Source of the DNA: Caenorhabditis remanei | Taxonomy: Eukaryota > Nematoda > Chromadorea > Rhabditida > Rhabditidae | NCBI RefSeq assembly: GCF_010183535.1 | Contig: NC_071330.1 | Coordinates: forward strand, 14,985,717-15,049,716 | Reading direction: 5' to 3' | Length of the DNA stretch: 64,000 bases | Notes under the pieces: model-generated | The model's input: only the letters and a program-made list of their open reading frames with translations | The model's database searches: none | What the model was told of the DNA's origin: nothing | Part shown: positions 57,715 to 64,000 of the stretch, piece by piece | Layout of the letters: the number at the start of each line of letters is the position of its first letter | How positions within the stretch are numbered: the first letter of the stretch is position 1 | Program-made: the position numbers and the translations under genes

Positions 57715-59930
57715 CGATGGTGATACGGAGGAGACGACGATTTGGACCATTTTTTATGGATTTTTGAGCGTTTTTTGATGGGAAAATGAGGTTTTTGAGC
57801 TGAAAATCGAGTTTTTGACTCAAAAATTGGCTGAAAATGCTGAAAAATTGACCAAAAATCGAAGAATTTCAGCGTTTTTCGATATAAAAAAGCCAGTTTT
57901 GGCTTAAAATCGCTGAATTTCCTTCTGAAAACTCGATTTTTTCAGTCAAAAATCAAGTTTTTCTCTGAAAAATTCAATTTTTAGACGATTTTCAGTCAAA
58001 AAAACCAGGTTTTTTTACTTGAAAATTTCCCATTTTTCAGCAATTTTCAGCCCGAAAACCTGATTTTCGGTCATTTTTCGCTTAAAAATCTCAAAAAGAG
58101 GTTTTTGAGGCTGAAATTGTCTGAAAATCGACCGAAAACTCAGATTTTCCACTGAAAGTCGGAAAATGCGAATTTGGATCATTTTTTTTGCATTTTTTCG
58201 TCTTTTTTTGATCTGGAAATGCTGAATATCGATGAATTTCCGTCTGAAAACTCGATTTTTCAGTCAAAAAACCTGATTTTCAATCATTTTCAGCTCAAAA
58301 ATCACATTTTCCTTCAAATTTATTATATTTTCTGTTGTTTTTCCCATGTTCTCTACTACTTTTTATGATCTTTTTATCCAATTTTCAGTCTTTTTTGCTA
58401 TTTTTAAGACTGAAATACTTTTTTGACGGATTTTTCACAATTTTTAGTATTTTTTATGCTAAAATTCCCTTTTTTGACCCATTTTTCAACATTTTTTCTG
58501 ATTTTTCCACCACCAAATCGTCCCCCTCTCCTCCTTTTTTCGTTCCATTTCTCTGTTTTTTCACTTATTTTTTTTCAATTCCCGAAATTTCCGACAATAA
58601 AATTCCATTTTTTCCGTAAATTTCTTCCCATTTTTTTCGATTTTTTGTGTTGTTTGTTGTGCTGTCTGTGATATTTCAGAGAATTTACATTTATTTATTC
58701 GAATTTCAGACTGAAAATATCATATTTTCAGACGTTTTTTTATGGTGAGAATCCAATTTTTCGGCTGAAAATTTGAATTTTGAGGGGATAATTGCAGTTT
58801 TTCGACTTTAAAACTCAGATTTTCAGCATAAAAATGAGTTTTTGTTTTCAAAAATCGATATTCTTACTAAAATCATTGAAAAATATCCGAAATTCTAGAA
58901 TTCGGCTCAAAAACGAGACTTAAAATCAATTTTTGAGCTGAAAATATGCATTTCTGACTCAAAAAATTCTGTTTTAGCACTGAAAACTACTGAAAAAAAG
59001 GCATATTGAGATTGAAAATTGGAACTTTTTACTGAAAAGTTCAATTTTAGGGCTGAAAACGTGTTAACCGGGTCATTTTCAGTTCAAAAATTGAATTTCA
59101 GCCAATTTTGAGGGATTTTCCATCAGATAAGTTGATTTTCAAGGGAAAAAACTCATTTTTGAGGTTTGAGAGTGCGAAAATCCAATTTGTCATTAAAAAT
59201 TCACATTTTTCAGCCTTAAACCTCCAATTTCCACGTTAAAATCAGTTTTTCAGCTCAAAAATCTTATTTTTTGGTTGAAAATCCGGTTTTGTAATTTTTA
59301 GCTGAATAACTTGATTTACAACCGAAAAAACCGATTTTCAGCTCAAAAGATGACAGATAACCTCATTTTTGAGCAAAATAAGTATCAAACTCGATTTTTT
59401 AGCCCAAAATGGAATTTTCAAGCGGAAATTACGATTTTTAGTGTGTGAAATTGTCAAAAATCTATCGAAATCCTCATTTTCACCTCAAAAATTTTGAAAT
59501 TTCCGGGTTTTTGGAGATTTTTCAGTCGGAAATGTCATTTTTTGACTGAAAATATGTATTTTTGACTGTAAAATCCATTTTTTTTAGTTAAAAATTCCAA
59601 TTTTCTAGCTCAAACACCGTATTTTTTGGTTGAAAATTCAGTTTTTGAGTGAAAAATTTCAGATTTTCCGCACAAAAATGAGTTTTTGTATTCAAAAATC
59701 GGAATTTTCACTGATTTTCACAGCCAAAAATCGATTTTCAGTCCGATTTTTCACGAATTTCAGCAATTTTCCACCGGTTTCGAGTAGAAATATCGATTTT
59801 TGAGGCATTTCAGCACGAAAAACCTCAAAAATCGCCATTTTCTAGCTTAAAAACCGTATTTTATGGTTGAAAAATCAATTTTTGAACTGAAAATGACCAA
59901 AAATTCAATTTTTCAGGTGAAAATTCCAGA
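57715..59930. other. Repeat-rich intergenic region
   Basis: Low-complexity text made of variants of ttttcagctgaaaatcg in both orientations. No supported exon. Confidence 0.5.
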
Positions 59931-61111
59931 ATGGGTCACCATCACCACAACCCAAACTCCGCCCCCTTTCAGCAATTTCTGAATGCATTTGGATTGGATT
60001 CAATAATGAGTGTTGATGAAGTATCACAACGACTACTCAATCAGAGACAACTCATCGATATCGATGGATCAAGAGAATATGTTAACGCATTCATCAAAAA
60101 GTGTGAGTTTATGAGTGAGTTTTGACTGAAAATTTATGAAAAAATGACAAAAATCACGAAAATCGGTCCAAAATGACCGAAAATAGATTGAAAATAGCAA
60201 AAATCGCTGTAAATTGATGAAAAAATGACTCAAAATCATTGAAATTTGGCTGAAAATGAGTGAAAACGGACTGAAAATGGCGGAAAATGACGGGAAATCG
60301 CTGAAAATCGCTCTATTTTGATGAAAAATGACTGAAAACAGCAAAAAAGTGCTAAAAAACGTGCTAAAAAACGACTGAAAATGGCTGAAAATGACTGAAA
60401 ATGGACAAAAAATTCCTCAGAAAACAAACGCGTCAACGGCGCGCCAGATGAGATTTTCGAAAAAAGCGTCAACGGCACCCCAGCCAAGTGACTTTCCGAC
60501 ATTTCGATGAGTTTCTATGCGTCTTTTGGACGATTTGAAACCAATTTTTATGCAAAAAAAAGCGTCGAAGGCGCGCCAGACTCCCGAAATCGTGTTTTTA
60601 AAAAATTTGAACAAAAACGCGTCAACGGTGCGCCAGACACGACTTTTTTTCCGGTAAAGCAGCTCAAATTCTGATATTCACAGAAAAATTTGTCAAAAAC
60701 CCTTAAAAATCGGGAAAACTCGTGTCTGGCCCACCTCTGACGCGTTTTTGTTCAAACATTTGCTAAAAATCGCTAAAAATTCATTAAAACGTGCTTTCGG
60801 GAGTCTGGCGCGCCATTCGACGCTTTTTTTGCATAAAAATTGGTTCCGAATCGTCCAAAAGACGCATAGAAACTCATCGAAATGTCTAAAAGTCGCTTGG
60901 CTGGGGTGCCTTTGACGCGTTTTTCGAAAATCTCATCTGGCGCGCCGTTGACGCGTAGAAACTTGTGTGAAATCCCTGAAAGCTGTGGTCTGGCGTGCCT
61001 TTGACGCTTTTCTGGCTGAAAATTTAGTTTTCTGACTGTGAAATCTACTCAAATATTCAAATTTGACTGGTTTTTAGCTGAAAATTCATCGATTTTCAGA
61101 TAATTTTCAGC

Positions 61112-61149
<38 letters not shown>

Positions 61150-63065
61150 CGCTCGTCTGAAACTCAGTCAAAGTGCTCAGAACTAGATTTTTAGATTTTT
61201 GGTCTGAAAAAAGCCAATTTTGGAAGATTTTCAACAGAAAAACGTGTTTTTGGCTTGAAAAATCACATTTTCAGCCGATTTTCAGCCCGAAAACTTGATT
61301 TTCAGACGATTTTCAGTCTGAAAACCCGATTTTCATGCTATTTTCAGTTTGAAAATCATATTTTCAGACGATTTTCAGTCTGAAAACTTGATTTTCAGAC
61401 GATTTTCAGCTCGAAAATCACATTTTCAGACGATTTTCAGCTCGAAAATCACATTTTCAGACGATTTTCAGTGTGAAAAGCCGATTTTCAGACGATTTTC
61501 AGCACCAATTATGCATAATTTCAGGTGAAAAACGTGATCCTAACTCGATAAAACCGCTCCGAAAACGAGTTGACGCCGTAATGGACTCCTCTCAGGAAAT
61601 GACACTGATGATGGATTTTCTCGTGAGATGTCGTCAGACTCATTTATTCAGAATTCCCACGACGACTTCAGAAGACAATCGATCGATTGGAGGATCTTCT
61701 TCATTGAATACAGTCACACCAACTCCATCAATTCAATCGTCTCCATTTCAGAGAAGATCGGCGAGTCGTGGAAGAGTTTTAAGCACGATGAGTGAGTTTT
61801 AGACGAAGAAATTGACGGAAAATGAGTCGAAAAAATGGATTTTTAGCATAAAAATCACTAAAAATAGTGAAAAATCCGTCAAAAATGAGTTTTTAAACCC
61901 AAAAATTGCATAAAATGACTGAAAACCGCTTGAAAAATATGATTTTCAAGCCAATTCCCACTTTTAATAAGGTGGGGATTCGTCTATAAGTCGCTAGGTT
62001 GGGGTGCCGTTGACGCGTCTTTCGATTTTTCTTACATCGTTTCAGAAAACGCCGAAAATGTAGTTTCTGGCGCACCTCTGACGCGTTTGTTTTCTGGGGA
62101 AACTCTATAGCGGTGGTCTGGCGTGCCTTCGACGCTTTTTTTTCGCATAAAAATTGGTTCCGAATCGTCCGAAAGACGCCTAAAACCTGGCGCGCCGTTG
62201 ACGCGTTTTTTGTTTCAAAAATTGGTTAAAAATCGCTAAATATCCATGAAAAACGTACTTGCCAAAAATCTGGTTCTGAGCACGATGAGTGAGTGTTTCG
62301 AACAATTGGCTGAAAATGAATTAAAAACCAGAAAATTTCAGTGAAAAATTAGTCAAAAAATGAATTTTAGCTTAAAAGCCAATAAAAAAAGTGAAAATCC
62401 GTCAAAAATTGAGTTTTTACGCTCAAAAATGGCGAAAAACGGCTGAAAATTGGATAGGAAGATCATAAAAAGGTGGAAAATGTGAAAATGAGTTTTTGAG
62501 CTGAAAATGACAGAAAATCGTCTGATTAATATGATTTTCAAGCCAAAAACCAGTTTTTCTTTGAAAATCTTTGAAAATTGAGTTTTTCGGTCTAAAAACT
62601 TGATCACCGACTGAAATATGAGTTTTTAGGCGGAAATTCAGTGAAAAACTGGAATTTTTCATCGAATTTCCAATTGACATAAAGAAAACTAGTTTTTTGC
62701 ACTTTCAAATCATCCAAAAATTGATTTTTTTTAAACAATGAGTCAAAATGGCTCAAAAATGGCTGAAAATCAGCTGAAAATCAAGAAAAATTGCTCAGAA
62801 TTTGAGTTTTTTCGACTAAGTTTGTATATAACATGATGATATTTTCAGCCGGCGATCATCATCATACTCCAAGTAGTCAGAATCTGAATGAAAGTATGAC
62901 GTCATCTCGTTCTCGTGCGAATTCATCATTCACTTCTTATGACCATCGAATGGAACGACAATTGACGGGATCTCAGAGACCACGGAGTCCCTATCGAATG
63001 AGTGGAAATGGAAGTATTCCGACGACAAGAGTCTCACCACTCACTGCCAGTAATCATCTATTCTC
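59931..63065 (+). CDS. Ser-rich protein of unknown function, 5' part
   Basis: Exons 59931-60102, 61525-61791 and 62849-63065 join in phase; the last ends in a donor (tc|gtgagt), so the gene continues beyond 64000. The start MGHHHHNPNSAPFQQFLNAF follows an acceptor closely. Residues 15-90 look globular and helical (DSIMSVDEVSQRLLNQRQLI, KKCEKRDPNSIKPLRKRVDA, MTLMMDFLVRCRQTHLFR). The rest is disordered, rich in Ser, Arg and Pro (SSPFQRRSASRGRV, GSQRPRSPYRMSGNGS), with many possible SP/RxxS phosphosites. I do not recognise the family. Confidence 0.7.
60425..60955. repeat. Foldback made of gcgtc...gcgcgccag repeats
   Basis: The left arm (60425-60660) and right arm (60715-60955) are complementary and include atgcaaaaaaaagcgtcgaa and ggcgcgccagac motifs. 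Related blocks lie at 61985-62210, 63170-63420 and 63620-63880, all in introns of the Ser-rich gene. Confidence 0.8.
61113..61146. repeat. (AT)n microsatellite
   Basis: Alternating A and T within an intron of the Ser-rich gene. Confidence 0.9.
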
Positions 63066-63545
63066 GTGAGTTTCTAGTGTTTTCAGAGAGAAAATTGGGA
63101 TAAAAATGGATAAAACACCTAAAAAATATGCTGAAAATGTGGAAAATTCCATTAAAAACCGAATTTTCAGCCCCAGAAAAGCGTCGAAGGCGCGCCAGAA
63201 ACGAGATTTTCGACGTTTTTCGATGTGATTTAGACGAAATTGAAAGAAGCGTCAACGGCGCCCCAGTCTTACGACTTATAGACATTTCGCTCAGTTTTTA
63301 GGCGTCTTTTGGACGATTCGAATCCAAATTTTATGCAAAAAAAGCGTCGAAGGCGCGCCAGACCCGAAATCACGTTTTTATGGATTTTGAAATATTTTTA
63401 GCAAATTTTTGAACAAAAAACGCGTCAGAGGCGCGCCAGACACGAGTTTTTCCAGATTTTTAGGGTTTTTGAGATCTTTGTTACTGCCAGTAATCATCTA
63501 TTCTCGTCAGTCAATTTTTAGTGTTTTCAGATTGAAAATTTGGGT
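63040..63545. repeat. Tandem duplication spanning the end of exon 3
   Basis: actgccagtaatcatctatt is found at 63045 and again at about 63484, followed by similar intron text. In the second copy the donor gtgagt is replaced by gtcagt, so the copied exon end may not splice. Confidence 0.8.
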
Positions 63546-63619
63546 AAAAATGGATAAAACAACTGAAAATAGGCTGAAAAATGTGGAAAATTACATTGAA
63601 AACCGTAAAAAACTCGCTG

Positions 63620-63880
63620 AAAACCGAATTTTCAGCCCCAGAAAAGCGTCGAAGGCGCGCCAGCGACTTTCAAAATCTTTTTAGCCAATTTTTGAAAAAA
63701 ACGCGTCAAAGGCGCGCCAGAAACGTGATTTTCGATGTGATTTAAGCGAAATTGGAAAGAAAGCGTCAACGTCACCCCAGCCAAGCGACTTTTAGACATG
63801 TCGATCAGTTTTTAGGCGTCTTTTGGACGATTCGAATCCAAATTTTATGCAAAAAAAGCGTCGAAGACGCGCCAGACCAC
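63620..63880. repeat. gcgtc...gcgcgccag repeat block
   Basis: Contains gaaaagcgtcgaaggcgcgc, a gcgtcaacgtcaccccagcc variant and tttttaggcgtcttttggac, the same order as in 63170-63420 and in the left arm at 60425. Confidence 0.75.
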
Positions 63881-64000
63881 CGCTATCAAGTAACTCTGAA
63901 AAACTTTCATCATTGACGCGCTTAAAATCTCTACAATTCCCATTCTCTTGACCCAATAGAAGATTCTGGTGGAAGAGTTTTTCCGCGCGCGCGGGCGGCC

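Overview
This is nuclear DNA of a nematode, almost certainly Caenorhabditis. Genes are split by short GT-AG introns with TTTCAG-type acceptors, introns are packed with small foldback (MITE-like) repeats, and there is a family of F-box/FTH (DUF38) genes typical of Caenorhabditis. I cannot name the species. All exon structures were assembled by eye from splice sites, reading phase and remembered protein-family sequences.

Region 1 (1-30206) holds conserved single genes. On the minus strand are a mitochondrial ribosomal protein uL30m gene (425-2343) and a PDK1-like kinase that stops before any PH domain (3318-8682, with a frame break in the N-lobe). On the plus strand is a galectin-fold protein with a long Pro/Gln-rich tail (9804-17407). 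A DHRS1-type short-chain dehydrogenase lies on the minus strand (18619-22453); one of its introns holds a head-to-head pair of tRNA-Val(AAC) genes. The exon/tRNA module was copied in inverted form at 22662-24670, where one tRNA copy is split by a 1.06 kb TIR transposon. A small secreted Cys-rich gene follows (28579-29445), then the start of a Lys-rich protein cut by an assembly gap.

Region 2 (30307-56082) lies between two 100-base gaps and looks different: it lacks the GCGTCAAAGGCGCGCCAG-type repeats that fill both flanks. It holds five F-box/FTH copies (three intact-looking, two broken), two nearly identical secreted-protein genes, and three copies of a tiny PAZ-domain gene (one intact). F-box, secreted and PAZ genes form a cassette of about 4 kb present twice in full and once in part. 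Between the second and third copies lie a multi-exon Merlin/IS1595-type transposase gene with its DDE residues intact and a convergent small acidic-protein gene. One broken F-box copy is split by a 1.63 kb transposon that itself carries a 0.69 kb foldback.

Region 3 (56183-64000) returns to the repeat style of region 1. It holds the last exon of a PHF5A/SF3b14b splicing-factor homologue and the first three exons of a Ser-rich protein I do not recognise, which runs off the window.

The most promising leads are the repeated F-box/secreted/PAZ cassette with its transposase-derived neighbour, the transposon inside a tRNA gene, and the tandem arrays of about 315 bp shared by the galectin introns and the dehydrogenase 3' region.
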